Virus record (IMG/VR): IMGVR_UViG_3300040801_003247
Span: 1 to 60,787 of that record
Source: a virus
Strand: one strand, 5' to 3'
Length of the DNA stretch: 60,787 nt
The notes beneath the pieces are model-generated. The model was not told the DNA's origin. It did no database searches and worked only from the letters and a program-made list of their open reading frames with translations. Position 1 is the stretch's first letter. The number at the start of each line of letters is the position of its first letter. Positions 34,750 to 43,758 of the stretch are shown in pieces. The translations under genes were made by a program, and so were the position numbers.

Positions 34750-35171
34750 ACTTACCAGTCGGAACAATAATCTTGTGGGACAACGCTGGCACCATTCCTT
34801 CTGGGTGGCAGATCTGCAACGGCACTAATGGGACGCCCAACATGGTTGGGTCGCATGTTCGTGGTGCTAATGACGACAGCGATCTGAAGGCTACTGGCGG
34901 TGGAGGTACGCACAGCCACGCCAACTCAAATACCAATGATCGCGCAGCGCACAACCACGGCGGAAGCGCCAACTGCAACGGGACAGGCTCAGCGACAGCC
35001 TCGACGGTTGTGGGTAACACAGGTGACAAGGCAGCGGCCACGCACACGCACTCTGGCGGGTCGGTAACGGTCTCCTCAGCAAACGCCCATCCCCATACAT
35101 TAGGCTCGACAGGGAACGCTACCTACGATCCCTATCATATTGGCCTCATCTTTATTCAGAGAATTTCGTAA
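34746..35171 (+). CDS. Tail-collar-domain protein, single module
   Basis: The 141-residue protein NLPVGTIILWDNAGTIPSGWQ... MVGSHVRGAND repeats the collar pattern of the preceding gene, with the His-rich loops HSHANSN, HNHGG and HTHSGG. It is probably a duplicated receptor-binding tip. The ATG overlaps the previous stop. Confidence 0.72.
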   Translation: MNLPVGTIILWDNAGTIPSGWQICNGTNGTPNMVGSHVRGANDDSDLKATGGGGTHSHANSNTNDRAAHNHGGSANCNGTGSATASTVVGNTGDKAAATHTHSGGSVTVSSANAHPHTLGSTGNATYDPYHIGLIFIQRIS

Positions 35172-35180
35172 GGAGGCACA

Positions 35181-35531
35181 GTGGAAACCAACCAAAGATT
35201 TACTTTCTACAGGGGGTACGCACAAGAAATACGCTTTACGCTGACCGATCCTGATGGGCTAGCCCTTACCCCAACGTCTTTGCAGTGGGAGCTTATTGCC
35301 TGGAGCCCCACGACGAGGACGCCAGGATCGACGCACATCACAAAAACACTGGCGGCGGGAGGGATTGTCCTTTCCGACGCAGGAATTTACGATGTGCTAC
35401 TGCTGGAGGTAGATACAGCAGACCTAACACCAGCCACCTACTATCACGAACTGAAGGGCATAGTTGGTGGTAAAGGCTATATATTAGCCAATGGCTTCGC
35501 AACCCTGCTCGATGCAGGAATACCAGACTAA
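35181..35531 (+). CDS. Small fibre or baseplate-associated protein, hypothetical
   Basis: The 116-residue protein starts with GTG after GGAGGC. RFTFYRGYAQEIRFTLTDPDGLALTPTSLQWEL has the look of the N-terminal beta module of BppU-like upper baseplate proteins (fold ...G-x-x-x-x-I-x-F-x-L-x-D-x-D-G), and the rest is beta. This family hint is weak. Confidence 0.5.
   Translation: METNQRFTFYRGYAQEIRFTLTDPDGLALTPTSLQWELIAWSPTTRTPGSTHITKTLAAGGIVLSDAGIYDVLLLEVDTADLTPATYYHELKGIVGGKGYILANGFATLLDAGIPD
35372..35385 (+). repeat. Dispersed 14-bp motif, GACGCA centre
   Basis: TTCCGACGCAGGAA, read as S-D-A-G, in the small baseplate-type gene. Confidence 0.85.
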
Positions 35532-35546
35532 CAGAGGAGAACTACA

Positions 35547-35912
35547 ATGGCAGCTTTTATTCACGACGATGCGTTTGACGCAGCACTGGGTGAGCTGAAC
35601 GATGCGACCGTTCTGCATATCCTGAGCCAAGCGGTCACGGCCTACGGGGACGTGGCAACATACACCCTGGGCAACAAGTCCACACCAACCTTTGGCGCTA
35701 TTACCAATGGCGATGTGAGCGGACGCAAATTGCCCGTCAACGCCGTTTCTGGCGGAACTGTTACCGACACGGGCACAGCTTCGCATGTGGCACTGGTGGA
35801 TGGTTCCCGCCTGCTCGTTTGCCAAGCGCTTTCTTCAACTCAGGGCGTTACCGATGGTAACACCTTCAGCTTGAGCGCTTTTGACATCGAGTTCCCAGAT
35901 CCAACAGCTTAA
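35547..35912 (+). CDS. Small virion-associated protein, hypothetical
   Basis: The 121-residue protein MAAFIHDDAFDAALGELNDATVLHIL... has the composition of short structural proteins found near fibre genes: a helical N-terminus, then Thr/Gly/Val-rich strands (ALVDGSRLLVCQAL). AGAGGAG precedes the start. It is followed by a hairpin that ends this group. Confidence 0.55.
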   Translation: MAAFIHDDAFDAALGELNDATVLHILSQAVTAYGDVATYTLGNKSTPTFGAITNGDVSGRKLPVNAVSGGTVTDTGTASHVALVDGSRLLVCQALSSTQGVTDGNTFSLSAFDIEFPDPTA

Positions 35913-35923
35913 CCTAAGTAACG

Positions 35924-35959
35924 GCTATGATATGCCCCTTAATTGGGGCATATCATAGC
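35924..35959 (+). terminator. Long hairpin after the fibre cluster
   Basis: A 15-bp perfect stem (GCTATGATATGCCCC and its complement) encloses the loop TTAATT. No T-tract follows directly (ATAGTGGCAATC), so it may slow or stabilise transcripts rather than end them. It separates the fibre cluster from the repeat-protein genes. Confidence 0.65.
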
Positions 35960-35994
35960 ATAGTGGCAATCATATTTTATCATAAGGACAATCT

Positions 35995-37680
35995 ATGGCT
36001 AACTGGGTAAGGGCTTTCCTACAAGAACATCCTGAGCTTTCCGATAAGATCGTAAAGCGTGACAGGCACGCCCTGCATACGCAAAACTCTGACGGGACTA
36101 TAACTGCGCGTATTACTGGTGTGCCTATGCACTATCAAGATGAGCTTGGGGAATGGCAAGCTCTTGATACTGCTATTGTCGATTTGGGCGATGGGTCATT
36201 GGGCGCAAGAGGCGCCCCAGTCAGGTTGACCAATCAGGGTTTGGTTCGAATCCTAAATTTGCTCGGCGAAGATATTTACTCTCAGATCACAACAAGGGTA
36301 GCGGTTTATAACTCCAGCACAAACAACATCGTCACTACATTTGATTTGCCAGTAGGTACGATTGACGATGACAAGCTGATAAAGGAAACAGACCTTTATA
36401 GGCACATTATCACCCTTAAGGAGACGGGTGTTCGTGAAGAATTAATTATCAAGCAAAAGCCCGATGGCATTACTGACAATGACAATCTTTGGCTGGTACT
36501 TGACACGGTTGTTACTGGTGTTAGTTTTGATGATGGCTGGATAGATGGGATTTATGAGAAAGAGGAATATAAGTTTCCTCTGCCTATAGCACATGACGCT
36601 GATGGCAGAGAAGGTAACCCAATGCGCTATGCTAAGACCATAGATGGCGTTCAGCATATCTTAACTGGTTTGAAATTCAGTAAACTTTATCAAGCAAGTT
36701 ATCCTGTAACGATTGACCCTGACTTCGCTGGGAGCACTTCAGACGGGTGGATTCGGGGGACGAGCTCGTCTCCCTCAACCGCCAGGAGTACCTCCAGTTA
36801 TGAAACTCAGACAGGGGATACGATGGCTGTGGGGAGAAGCTATGCTTTAGGAAGCTATAATGTATTCCGATGCTTTCTAGTATATGATACCTCTAGCATA
36901 GCAAGTGATGCAAACATAACACAGGTTAATCTTAGGTTGACGTTTGCTCAGGACGATTCAGACGTTGACTTTGATATTCAAGTTGTGAAATATGACTGGA
37001 GCGCATATACTAGTTGGTCTACGTATCGTGAAACGCTTTACGATGGTTGTCTTAACGCAGATGCGGATAATAATATTTTTCGTAATACATCTCCAACGAT
37101 GTGGGTTAGTACTCAATACGCCAGCGGCAACCTGGACACGAGTTGGATAAACAAAGACGGTAGCACATATTACGGGCTTAGATCTAGTCGAGATAAAGAC
37201 AATGATACCCACGGGGAAGATTACGAGCGGGTGCATTTTTATCAGGCCAACTTCTCCACCGAATCTTGGCGTCCCGTACTTACGGTAACATACAGCACTG
37301 GAGACAGTCTCACCTCTCAAGATGTCACTGCTGGTGTTCCCTCTGTAGACCAAAGTGCAATTCCGAGTCCTAGCAAGGTCATTCTTGTTGCACCGACTAA
37401 TACGGGTAGTGTTTCCAGTGCTTATCCTGAGCTTAGCTTTTACGCAACCGATCCGCAGGGAAATAGCCTGGAGTATCAAGTCGAGATTGATACATCATCC
37501 CAGTTTAACACTGTGGATCTTGTACAGGTTTCATCTGAGAGCGACGCTGGCTTTGAGAACGTTGACACGCCTGCCGATACCCATCCCTTTAATTCTGGCG
37601 ATGAAATTAAGTACACTGTACAAGAGGCTCTCAGTCAAGAAGCCTATTACTGGCGAGTTAGGGCAAAGGCTGGTACATAA
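35995..37680 (+). CDS. Fibre protein with DNRLRE-like domain and truncated FnIII-like end
   Basis: The protein has 561 residues. The N-terminal part resembles wall- or surface-linked proteins. Around residues 235-440 there is a beta domain of the DNRLRE type (DGWIRG...YNVFRCFLVYDTSSI...WRPVLTVTYS). One copy of the 23-residue repeat of the next gene follows (LTSQDVTAGVPSVDQSAI), and then a FnIII-like domain that breaks off at YYWRVRAKAGT. The missing end of that domain (NWGEWSDTWSFTV) lies in frame inside the next gene, 615 nt further on. The gene was therefore split by an inserted module. The stop TAA overlaps the next ATG (TAATG). Confidence 0.7.
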   Translation: MANWVRAFLQEHPELSDKIVKRDRHALHTQNSDGTITARITGVPMHYQDELGEWQALDTAIVDLGDGSLGARGAPVRLTNQGLVRILNLLGEDIYSQITTRVAVYNSSTNNIVTTFDLPVGTIDDDKLIKETDLYRHIITLKETGVREELIIKQKPDGITDNDNLWLVLDTVVTGVSFDDGWIDGIYEKEEYKFPLPIAHDADGREGNPMRYAKTIDGVQHILTGLKFSKLYQASYPVTIDPDFAGSTSDGWIRGTSSSPSTARSTSSYETQTGDTMAVGRSYALGSYNVFRCFLVYDTSSIASDANITQVNLRLTFAQDDSDVDFDIQVVKYDWSAYTSWSTYRETLYDGCLNADADNNIFRNTSPTMWVSTQYASGNLDTSWINKDGSTYYGLRSSRDKDNDTHGEDYERVHFYQANFSTESWRPVLTVTYSTGDSLTSQDVTAGVPSVDQSAIPSPSKVILVAPTNTGSVSSAYPELSFYATDPQGNSLEYQVEIDTSSQFNTVDLVQVSSESDAGFENVDTPADTHPFNSGDEIKYTVQEALSQEAYYWRVRAKAGT

Positions 37681-40600
37681 TGTCACAATACTCTCGACCC
37701 AGTTCTAATATAGAGGCAAGCAATTGTTATGGCGACTATTTCGATATTGACGAGATTACGCCAAGCGATTCTGATTATATTTATGGAAGTGATTCCTTAA
37801 ATGGGTATGCCACCTTTGGACTATCTTCTGTAAACACGCCTGAAAGCGGCACGCATACTGTTCGGTTCAGGGCGTGGCAGGAAAATGAATCCAAACAAAG
37901 AACCTTGATTATTCAGTTACTGCAAGGCACCACCGTAATATCTGAATATAACGGTGGTACAGCATTTAACTTGGTTAAGGGCACGGCCACGAGTTATAGC
38001 TGGACACTTTCCAGTGGTGAGATCAGCAACATTACTGATTACACAGCCCTGAGAGTGAAATTTATCACTGGCGGCGATACTGGTGCTCCAGCAAAAGACC
38101 GAGCAAACGCCTATGTATCCTGGATGGAATACGAGCTTCCTGATGCTGGTGCCTCAGACGATCTCACAAGCCAAGACGTGACCTCTGGGGTGCCCGTTGT
38201 AGATAAATCAGAACTGGATCAAAGTTATGTCTTTAGCCCCCAGGATGTCACCTCTGGTATTCCAGTTGTCGACAAGCCAACGGTTGCTAGCACTAACTGG
38301 GGCGAGTGGTCGGATACCTGGAGTTTCACGGTTTCGGGATCATCAACTGAGCTTACTAGTCAGGATGTATTATCTAGCGCTCCGTCCGTCGAACAGTCTA
38401 CAATCAGCCAAGACCATTCTTTATCCAGTCAAGGTGTTACATCTGCTGCTCCTGCTGTTGATGCGCCATCTATTGGCCAGGTGCATACTTTTACCAGTGG
38501 CGGGGTCATTGCTGGTGTTGTCATTGTGGAAAAAACAGCTCTTGGACAGATTCATACCTTGGTTTCACAAGACTTTATCGCTGGGGCCTGCGACATTGAG
38601 GAAGCTGACCTTGCCCAGAATCACGAGTTTGGTTCGCAAAACATTACAGGTGGTGCGCCCGTTGTTGATGAGTCAAACATCTATCAGGTGCAAATCTTTG
38701 CGCTGGCTGATATTAAATCGGGTGTTCCCGTTGTTGATAAACGAGCCTTAACCCAAAACCATTCTCTATCTTCTTCCGACATTAGCAGTGGCAATCCCAC
38801 TGTAGACAAATCTCCCCTTACAGTCAATCGCAATCTATCTGCTCAAGACGTCACAGCAGGTGTACCTGTTGTCGATCAATGCTCTATTGAGCAAAATCAC
38901 AATCTTGCCTCGACCAATATATTTGGCGCAAGTCCAGACGTCGAGGAGGCCTCGCTTGCTTCAGGCGCAGGACTTGTAGCTCAGGATATTGTTTCAGGTA
39001 TTTCCGACGTAGGAAAGGCTTCTTTAGGGCAAAACCATAATCTTGCCTCGACCGAGATCCTTTCGTCTGCTCCCGTCGTCGAGCAAACTTCTCTTTCCCA
39101 AAATACAGCACTATCACCACAGGATATCACTGCTGGTGTATCCGACATCGGATACACATCCATCAGTCAAAATCATGTACTGACCAGCGCTGAGATTAGC
39201 TCTGGTATTCCTGCTGTTGAACAATCTTCCCTCTCACAAAATACAGCATTGTCACCACAGGACATTCTGTTCGCACCTGCGAACATAGAAGGCTGTGCGC
39301 TCACACAAAACCATGTACTAGCCAGTGTTGAGATTACTGCTGGTATCCCTTCTGTTGATGAAACAGCCATTGCGGCAAATGCTATTCTAGCGTCCGAAGA
39401 TATTAGCTCTGGCATTCCCGTTGTTGAACAGCCATCAATTAGCCAAGGCCATGTACTCTCCAGCTCGGACATTGTTTCTGGGATACCAATTGTCGAGGAG
39501 ACAGGCTCGACCGCCAATTCCAGCCTGGCTGCCATTGATGTTACGTCTGGTGTTTCCGACGTAGGAAAGCCAGTCTTAAGTCAGCATCATCTACTGTCCA
39601 GTCAGGATATCGCCAACGATATTCCCTCTGTCGGGCTTGCTCAATTAGAGGTTGACAGAAACCTGGTTGTAGAAGAAATTTTCTCTGGTTTCCCAAGTAT
39701 TGAGAGCCCAAGTCTCAATCAAAATCATGCTTTGTCTGGTAGCGATATTACCTCTGGCATCCCAGAAATATATCAAATTGCTATATTTCAGGATCACAAA
39801 TTATCACAAAATGATATATCGTCAACGATTATTGTTGAGCAATCTCTGCTTGAACAGCTTCACAACCTATCAGGATTAGATATTGATAGTAGCGTGCCCG
39901 TTGTTGAGAACTCTTTGATTGGTCAAGGGCATACGCTTGATATTGAAGAAATTGCGTCTGGCGTTCCCACAGTTGAGAGTGCACAACTTACTCAGAACCA
40001 CGTCCTTGGGGCTATTGACATTAACGCTGGTGTGCCATTTGTAGAAAAGCGCAATCTTGCTGAGGGCGTAGTAATGCTTCTCAGTAACGTAAAAGCCGCT
40101 CCCCCTGTTGTCGAACAAAGCACAATCACCCAAGTTCACAGTCTCGACCCTGCGGATGTGGCAGCTGGCGTTCCTGTTATTGAAAATCCAGGTCTGGTAG
40201 AGAACGTCGCCCTGCCTTCCCAGGATATCTTTGCTGGAAATCCTGAAGTTGAACTTCCGCTCATTACCCAAAACCATGCAGTTACAACGGAAGATATCTT
40301 CTCTGGTATTCCGCAAATTGAGGAAGCCCTTTTCGGTCAAGGCCATACGCTTGAACTCTTGGAGGTAGAAGCTGGTATTCCCAGTCTAGACCAGCCAGCG
40401 CTTTCACAAGATCACGTCCTATCCAGCTCTAAAATTACCTTTGGCATTCCATCTGTCGAACAAACAGATCTTGACATTCTCAGCCACAGTCTTATATCTC
40501 AGGACATTACCAGCGGGACGCCCGTTGTTGAGCAGGCATCCCTGGTTGTTGATGTTGCGTTGCAGGCAGAAGATATTATTGCATCCGCACCCATTGTAGG

Positions 40601-42086
40601 GCTCTCCAGCCTCAGTCAGGTTCACCTTCTTGCATCTCAAGACGTGCTTGGGCATGGCGTTATTGTTGACCAGGCAGATCTCAGCCAAGTCCATGCCCAC
40701 GCCGTCGGAGACATCCTCTCAGGTGAGCCCGTTATTGAAAATGCAACACTCGGCCAGTTCCATACCCTCTTGGCTCTGGAAATTAGTTCTGGTGAGCCTT
40801 TGGTTGAAAATGCAGACCTGAGCCAAGACCATATTCTGGAAGCTGTGGACATTCCTACGTCGGAAGTCATCGTCGAGATGCCTGCACTTGGCCAATTACA
40901 TAGCCTGCTGGTTGAGGATGTTATCTCTGGTATTCCCAGTGTTGAGTTCTCGGAGTTGGCTGTCACAGTCTGGCTGGAGTCACTGGATATTCAATCTGGT
41001 GAGCCCACAGTTGAGCAGAGCGCAATCTCTCAAAATCACAACCTGTTTGCTGGAGACATTGCTGGAAGCGTTGCTATTGATCAGCCATTCATGATCGTTG
41101 GTCAACTTATTGAAGCACAAGACATTCTGGCTGGCATCCCGACTGTTGAGAGTGCGTCAATCGAACAGAACCATGCCCTAGCACCGCAAGACATCAACGG
41201 CGATGGCATTCTGGTTGAGGGTACACAAATCAGCCAAGACCACGTTCTTTCTTCTACCGAGATTGAATTTGGTATTCCCGCTGTTGAACAGGCCAGCCTC
41301 GTAGAAGATATTACACTGATCGGCCTCGACCTGCTGCTTGGCGCAGCAGAAATCGAGCAACCGTTACTCAGCCAAAATCATGTTCTCACCTGCGAACAGA
41401 TTGAAGCTGGCATTCCTGTTGTGGAAAACCCTGGGGCGGAGGGCAATACTCACCTCACGACTCTAGAAATCTCGTCTGAGGTTCCGCAGATTGAGCAGCC
41501 TATCATTAGCCAAGGCAACGCTCTGACCGCACTGGATATCGAGGGCGGCACCCCAGTTATCGAGCCTGCTAGTCTGGCTCAAAATCACGACCTGGCCTCC
41601 CAGGACATCATTGGTGGAGGGTTGCTGGTTGACAATAGCTCAATCACCCAAGAGCACCAATTAAGTACAGCGTGGGTTGTCGGTGCCCCGCCAGAAATAG
41701 AGCTGGCCAGTATCCAGAGCAATGCGCACTTTACATGTTCGGATATTGTCTGTCAGTCAGTTGTTGAAAAGACCCATCTAACCGTAGAGTACAACCTGCA
41801 CTCACAGGACATCAATGCTGGCGTTCCTACGTTGGAAAGTCCAGAGCTAGCGCAAGATCATGTCCTCTCGGCTGAGGATATCGTTGGCGGCATTCCAGAA
41901 ATTGAGCAGGGATGGATCGACATTCCCACCATGGTGAGTATTCGCCTTGTGGGAGGAATTGATAGACCAGACTTCTCTGGTGATAACTGCCGTGCAGAGC
42001 TTGAGGGAAATTGCGAAAGACCGCATTTTAGCGGGAGTATAGAGATACCTAGCTTGCTAGGAAATATAGATAGGAGACTGAGATGA
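37680..42086 (+). CDS. Giant repeat fibre: about 54 copies of a 23-residue repeat
   Basis: The protein has 1,468 residues. Residues 1-155 form a beta module. From about 160 to 1418 a unit of about 23 residues repeats, consensus hLxSxDIxSGhPxVExxxLxQNH, about 54 times by my count, broken once after unit 2 by NWGEWSDTWSFTV. The C-terminal 50 residues are different (VSIRLVGGIDRPDFSG). Units differ from one another, so the array is old and not a recent expansion. It probably forms a long shaft or a surface of many weak binding sites. Five units carry the dispersed DNA motif and lose the consensus there. ATGA links it to the endolysin gene. Confidence 0.75.
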   Translation: MSQYSRPSSNIEASNCYGDYFDIDEITPSDSDYIYGSDSLNGYATFGLSSVNTPESGTHTVRFRAWQENESKQRTLIIQLLQGTTVISEYNGGTAFNLVKGTATSYSWTLSSGEISNITDYTALRVKFITGGDTGAPAKDRANAYVSWMEYELPDAGASDDLTSQDVTSGVPVVDKSELDQSYVFSPQDVTSGIPVVDKPTVASTNWGEWSDTWSFTVSGSSTELTSQDVLSSAPSVEQSTISQDHSLSSQGVTSAAPAVDAPSIGQVHTFTSGGVIAGVVIVEKTALGQIHTLVSQDFIAGACDIEEADLAQNHEFGSQNITGGAPVVDESNIYQVQIFALADIKSGVPVVDKRALTQNHSLSSSDISSGNPTVDKSPLTVNRNLSAQDVTAGVPVVDQCSIEQNHNLASTNIFGASPDVEEASLASGAGLVAQDIVSGISDVGKASLGQNHNLASTEILSSAPVVEQTSLSQNTALSPQDITAGVSDIGYTSISQNHVLTSAEISSGIPAVEQSSLSQNTALSPQDILFAPANIEGCALTQNHVLASVEITAGIPSVDETAIAANAILASEDISSGIPVVEQPSISQGHVLSSSDIVSGIPIVEETGSTANSSLAAIDVTSGVSDVGKPVLSQHHLLSSQDIANDIPSVGLAQLEVDRNLVVEEIFSGFPSIESPSLNQNHALSGSDITSGIPEIYQIAIFQDHKLSQNDISSTIIVEQSLLEQLHNLSGLDIDSSVPVVENSLIGQGHTLDIEEIASGVPTVESAQLTQNHVLGAIDINAGVPFVEKRNLAEGVVMLLSNVKAAPPVVEQSTITQVHSLDPADVAAGVPVIENPGLVENVALPSQDIFAGNPEVELPLITQNHAVTTEDIFSGIPQIEEALFGQGHTLELLEVEAGIPSLDQPALSQDHVLSSSKITFGIPSVEQTDLDILSHSLISQDITSGTPVVEQASLVVDVALQAEDIIASAPIVGLSSLSQVHLLASQDVLGHGVIVDQADLSQVHAHAVGDILSGEPVIENATLGQFHTLLALEISSGEPLVENADLSQDHILEAVDIPTSEVIVEMPALGQLHSLLVEDVISGIPSVEFSELAVTVWLESLDIQSGEPTVEQSAISQNHNLFAGDIAGSVAIDQPFMIVGQLIEAQDILAGIPTVESASIEQNHALAPQDINGDGILVEGTQISQDHVLSSTEIEFGIPAVEQASLVEDITLIGLDLLLGAAEIEQPLLSQNHVLTCEQIEAGIPVVENPGAEGNTHLTTLEISSEVPQIEQPIISQGNALTALDIEGGTPVIEPASLAQNHDLASQDIIGGGLLVDNSSITQEHQLSTAWVVGAPPEIELASIQSNAHFTCSDIVCQSVVEKTHLTVEYNLHSQDINAGVPTLESPELAQDHVLSAEDIVGGIPEIEQGWIDIPTMVSIRLVGGIDRPDFSGDNCRAELEGNCERPHFSGSIEIPSLLGNIDRRLR
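39002..39015 (+). repeat. Dispersed 14-bp motif
   Basis: TTCCGACGTAGGAA in repeat unit 12, where the usual P-x-V-E is replaced by S-D-V-G. Confidence 0.92.
39137..39156. repeat. Related 20-bp palindrome
   Basis: TGTATCCGACATCGGATACA: two 9-bp arms around CA. It sits at the same place of repeat unit 14 where neighbouring units 12 and 20 carry the dispersed motif, and also reads S-D-I-G. It may be a variant or decayed site. Confidence 0.5.
39554..39567 (+). repeat. Dispersed 14-bp motif
   Basis: TTCCGACGTAGGAA in repeat unit 20, again S-D-V-G in place of P-x-V-E; 552 nt from the copy in unit 12. Confidence 0.92.
40852..40865 (-). repeat. Dispersed 14-bp motif
   Basis: TTCCTACGTCGGAA in repeat unit 39, which reads D-I-P-T-S-E where other units have D-I-x-S-G. 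Confidence 0.92.
41824..41837 (-). repeat. Dispersed 14-bp motif, TACGTT centre
   Basis: TTCCTACGTTGGAA in repeat unit 53, read as P-T-L-E. This fits the local consensus, so it could partly be a chance product of the repeat. Confidence 0.7.
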
Positions 42087-43285
42087 GTGAAAGATTATTA
42101 GCAACGGATGTATCCCACTGGGACAGCGATCCCAAAACCCACGAAACAATGATTAACTTCAAGGATCTGGCCGAGCAGGGTGGTGTCAAGATTGTCATTG
42201 CGAAAGGTGACAAAGCAGCGCTATCCCATATCATCGGCGGCAGGGATGCTGGCATGTACACAGCCATTTACCACTGGCACGACCCCAGCAAGTCGGTACA
42301 GCAAAACCTGGACGAGATTGAGCACTGGAACAACACACTGAACCCAGACTTCTTCTGCGAGGACGTTGAGCAGTGGTGGGCTGACTGGAATAAATGGTGG
42401 ATGGCGATCAATGGTCAAATCCCGTGGAGCTCTGTGCCGAGGGTGGCTCCTGATAAGCTCAATGGCCATGCTTATCAGACCTACTACGGCGGCAAGGAAA
42501 TCACCAAGAAGTACACCATGCTGTATTCAGCGTTATGGTTTATCCGTGCCTACTGCCCGAAGATGGAACAGTGGGCTGTACAGGAGCCTTTGTGGCTGGC
42601 AGACTACTCTGCTTTTGGCGCAACCAAGCGCCGTCCTACGTGGGAACAGTTCAGGGAGTATGTGAACTGCACCAACGGTGCGACCTATAAGCCCAAGGGT
42701 CTTGACCGTGAAGTCATGCACCAGTTCACGGACGCCGTAATCCCACCTGGGCACAAAAGCCCGATTGACTTAAGCGTTATGTTCAAGAGCGAAGATGAGC
42801 TGAAGAAGTTGATCGGCAGAGAGATCGCAGAGCCTCCCAAGCCAGAACCCGAACCAGAGCCGTCAGAGGAAATTGTATTGTACTCTGGTGAGGTGAAAGC
42901 CTATGCCTTGACCATCCGCTCCACACCCAATGTCCCCCTGTTGAATAATAATAAACTGGGCTATCTTCGGACAGGCGATCCTGTCAACGTCTACGAGATC
43001 AGCAATGGCTGGGCACGTATCCATAAAGAGCAGCAGCGGTGGGTCAGTGCCAAGTGGATCGAGAAAACCTCCGATGTTTACGTCGAGGCGCCAGAAGTAT
43101 TATATCAAGCAAAAGTGAACACATGGGCGTTGAATATCCGCCCCACCCCTTCTACAGAAGGTAAACCTGTAGGTGGTGTGTACTACAATAACCCCGTAAC
43201 CGTGTACGAGCTTGTTAATGGCTGGGCCAGAGTACACGCTTCTGAGCAACAATGGGTGTTGGAAAAATATTTACGTAAAGTGTAA
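42083..43285 (+). CDS. Endolysin: GH25-like lysozyme with two SH3-type domains
   Basis: The protein has 400 residues. The N-terminal 210 residues follow the GH25 lysozyme pattern: DVSHWD at 9-14, a central CEDVEQWW (about 92-99) with the acidic pair expected at the active site, and LWLADYS. GH25 enzymes cleave the MurNAc-GlcNAc bond of peptidoglycan. A Pro-Glu linker (PKPEPEPEP) leads to two SH3-like repeats (about 270-335 and 345-400: KAYALTIRSTPNVP...GWARIHKEQQRWVSAKW; NTWALNIRPTPSTE...GWARVHASEQQWVLEKY) that bind the wall. No signal peptide is seen, so a holin is needed for release. Confidence 0.82.
   Translation: MSERLLATDVSHWDSDPKTHETMINFKDLAEQGGVKIVIAKGDKAALSHIIGGRDAGMYTAIYHWHDPSKSVQQNLDEIEHWNNTLNPDFFCEDVEQWWADWNKWWMAINGQIPWSSVPRVAPDKLNGHAYQTYYGGKEITKKYTMLYSALWFIRAYCPKMEQWAVQEPLWLADYSAFGATKRRPTWEQFREYVNCTNGATYKPKGLDREVMHQFTDAVIPPGHKSPIDLSVMFKSEDELKKLIGREIAEPPKPEPEPEPSEEIVLYSGEVKAYALTIRSTPNVPLLNNNKLGYLRTGDPVNVYEISNGWARIHKEQQRWVSAKWIEKTSDVYVEAPEVLYQAKVNTWALNIRPTPSTEGKPVGGVYYNNPVTVYELVNGWARVHASEQQWVLEKYLRKV
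42633..42646 (-). repeat. Dispersed motif, one mismatch
   Basis: GTCCTACGTGGGAA in the endolysin gene; the first T is changed. Read as P-T-W-E. Confidence 0.55.
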
Positions 43286-43295
43286 GGAGAAAACC

Positions 43296-43757
43296 ATGGC
43301 AAGCAATGAACAAATCCTCGACGTACTTGCCGATATGAGAGTTGAAATAGCGGCGATACCTAACATCAAAGAACAAGCCGACGAGCTTGTTCGGGTGGTC
43401 AAGGGTCACAACGGCTATTCGGGGTTAACCACAAGAACTAAGATGCTGGAGGAGGCCTTGAAAGGTCATTTATCGGATTACCAGGACATTAGAGTCTTGG
43501 TAAAAGAGCAACAGGAAAAGACCGAACAGTCTTTTATCGGTATGAGAAAAGAAATGTCTAGTGGGTTCGGCACTATCAAGACCATGCTCGAAGATCATAT
43601 CAGGTGCGATCAAGAGCGTGATGAGTCACTGGCCAAAGAGAAGCGGGACGAGGAGCGGGACACACGCAAAGATAAGCGCAAGTTTCGTTACGACTTGTTC
43701 GCTGCTATTGCGCTGCTTGTGCTGGATATCGTGCTGAGTCTGATTGGGATTTACTAA
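43296..43757 (+). CDS. Holin-like or XhlA-like membrane protein
   Basis: The protein has 153 residues; ATG 43296 follows AAGGAGAAAA, and the open frame upstream lies inside the endolysin gene. A long coiled coil (about residues 1-125) with the segment KGHNGYSGLTTRTKMLEEAL is followed by a highly charged stretch (KEKRDEERDTRKDKRKFR) and one C-terminal membrane helix (FAAIALLVLDIVLSLIGIY). That architecture occurs in XhlA-type holin partners. With the LLH-like holin at 1461, the phage seems to have two membrane lysis factors. Confidence 0.68.
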   Translation: MASNEQILDVLADMRVEIAAIPNIKEQADELVRVVKGHNGYSGLTTRTKMLEEALKGHLSDYQDIRVLVKEQQEKTEQSFIGMRKEMSSGFGTIKTMLEDHIRCDQERDESLAKEKRDEERDTRKDKRKFRYDLFAAIALLVLDIVLSLIGIY

Positions 43758-43758
43758 T

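Larger units (their letters stand above)
38162..41933 (+). repeat. Tandem array of imperfect ~69-bp repeats
   Basis: This DNA encodes about 54 units of 23 residues (see the repeat fibre gene). Units mostly start near the codons for h-L-x-S-x-D-I and end at Q-N-H. Copies are well diverged, so the array is visible mainly at protein level; insertions of one residue occur in unit 33 and losses in units 24, 42 and 52. Confidence 0.85.
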
